Under the pieces are notes generated by a model. It was not told the origin of the DNA. It did no database searches and was given only the letters and a program-made list of their open reading frames with translations. A stretch of DNA of 64,000 bases from assembly GCF_007746795.1 (NCBI RefSeq), contig NZ_CP036343.1:730480-794479 (forward strand), in the 5' to 3' direction. Position numbers and translations under genes: made by a program. Each line of letters begins with the position of its first letter. The stretch's first letter is position 1. The stretch is from Gimesia algae (GTDB taxonomy: Bacteria > Planctomycetota > Planctomycetia > Planctomycetales > Planctomycetaceae). Positions 63,506-64,000 of the stretch are shown here, one piece after another.

Positions 63506-64000
63506 ATGTCCCACCACTCCTGTATCCTGTTTCTCACACTCATTCTGCTCGGCTTCACTTTGCCAGCTCAAAATATAACCTATGCTAAGGAACCGGGCGC
63601 ACAGATTTATCAGCCAACTCCCGTTCCAGACCGAATCATGCTGACATGGAAACAGGACCCCGCTCATACTCAATCAGTCACCTGGCGAACCGACACTTCC
63701 GTTACTAAATGTTATGGAGAAATCGCCGTCGCTGAAGCAGGGCCGGACTTTGTCAAAACAGCGCGTCAGCTCAAGGCGGAAACCAGTCAGTTGAAAACAG
63801 ATCTGGGGGACTGTCATTTTCATGCAATCACATTTACCGACCTCAAACCGGACACACTTTATGCCTACCGGGTCGGTGCTGATGACATCTGGAGTGAGTG
63901 GATGCAGTTTCGCACCTTGAGTGATCAAGACGACCCGATTACCTTTATCTACTTCGGCGATGCACAGAATCAGATCAAATCGCTCTGGTCACGCGTGATC
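63506..64000 (+). CDS. Purple-acid-phosphatase-like metallophosphoesterase (start only)
   Basis: The frame opens at an ATG at 63506 and stays open to the window end (165 codons). It starts with a signal peptide (MSHHSCILFLTLILLGFTLP, cleavage near PAQN). The N-terminal domain resembles the purple acid phosphatase fibronectin-like domain: PDRIMLTWKQDP, then SVTWRTD, then FTDLKPDTLYAYRVG. The window ends just after IYFGDAQNQ, which would be the first metal-binding motif (GDxQ-like). The active-site residues lie mostly outside the window. It probably acts in the periplasm on phosphate esters. It follows the second DUF1501 gene by about 170 bp. Confidence 0.75.
   Translation, partial: MSHHSCILFLTLILLGFTLPAQNITYAKEPGAQIYQPTPVPDRIMLTWKQDPAHTQSVTWRTDTSVTKCYGEIAVAEAGPDFVKTARQLKAETSQLKTDLGDCHFHAITFTDLKPDTLYAYRVGADDIWSEWMQFRTLSDQDDPITFIYFGDAQNQIKSLWSRVI

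Noticed and set aside
1..64000. tRNA, rRNA, CRISPR, insertion sequences, prophage
   Set aside because: I looked for tRNA T-loop patterns, regular repeats, transposase or integrase motifs and found none that hold up.

Overview
The window looks like chromosome from a planctomycete (Planctomycetota, most like the Gimesia/Planctomyces group). Three things point there: two adjacent sets of DUF1549/DUF1553 cytochrome-like proteins paired with Tat-exported DUF1501 proteins, many secreted proteins of unknown function, and moderate base composition (about half G+C by eye). The species assignment is inference. I see no tRNA, rRNA, CRISPR array, insertion sequence, integrase or phage gene.

Layout. 1-8 kb holds housekeeping genes: the end of a TIGR01777 epimerase, miaB, a small membrane protein, efp divergent from epmB (the enzyme that makes beta-lysine for EF-P Lys34), murD, a sodium:solute symporter and a Cys-rich secreted protein. 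8.8-14.3 kb is a run of exported proteins: a cytochrome c'-like lipoprotein, a trypsin-like protease, a large unknown and an EF-hand protein. 14.3-16.5 kb has a methyltransferase, a class IV aminotransferase and a small secreted protein with a phospholipase A2-like His-Asp motif, all on the minus strand. 16.6-21.4 kb carries a promoter-terminator pair that could make a short RNA, a beta-hydroxyacid dehydrogenase, dapA, a GspE-type ATPase with ruined Walker motifs, two small paralogous envelope proteins and a strongly folded element followed by a terminator. 21.4-40.7 kb is mixed: a ThDP decarboxylase, a giant glycosidase-like exported protein, a repeat lipoprotein, 6-phosphofructokinase, an HtrA protease, rpmA, a Ser/Thr kinase, a CPBP protease, a di-heme cytochrome, a PIG-L deacetylase and nadA.

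40.7-50.4 kb is a nitrate assimilation operon: a NarK-type transporter, a NirB-NirD fusion (nitrite reductase), an FNR-type flavoprotein, a DmsB-DmsC fusion (16 Fe-S cysteines plus a membrane anchor) and a NasA-type molybdenum nitrate reductase. A near-perfect sigma-54 promoter, an NtrC-like dyad about 170 bp further upstream and a hairpin-bearing leader of about 340 nt precede it. The combination of a cytoplasmic NasA with a DmsBC membrane module and an FNR protein is the most interesting system here, because it suggests assimilatory nitrate reduction tied to the quinone pool.

52.1-58.8 kb is a six-gene operon closed by a terminator: ECF sigma factor, putative anti-sigma factor, an exported coiled-coil protein, a PSCyt1/Big2/DUF1549/DUF1553 protein, a DUF1501 protein and a small basic exported protein. 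A second DUF1549/DUF1553-DUF1501 pair follows at 59.0-63.3 kb, then the start of a purple-acid-phosphatase-like gene that runs off the window.

Functions come from recognised motifs read by eye. No database search or alignment was run. Start codons were moved inward from the longest frame where a ribosome binding site, signal peptide or lipobox favoured it.
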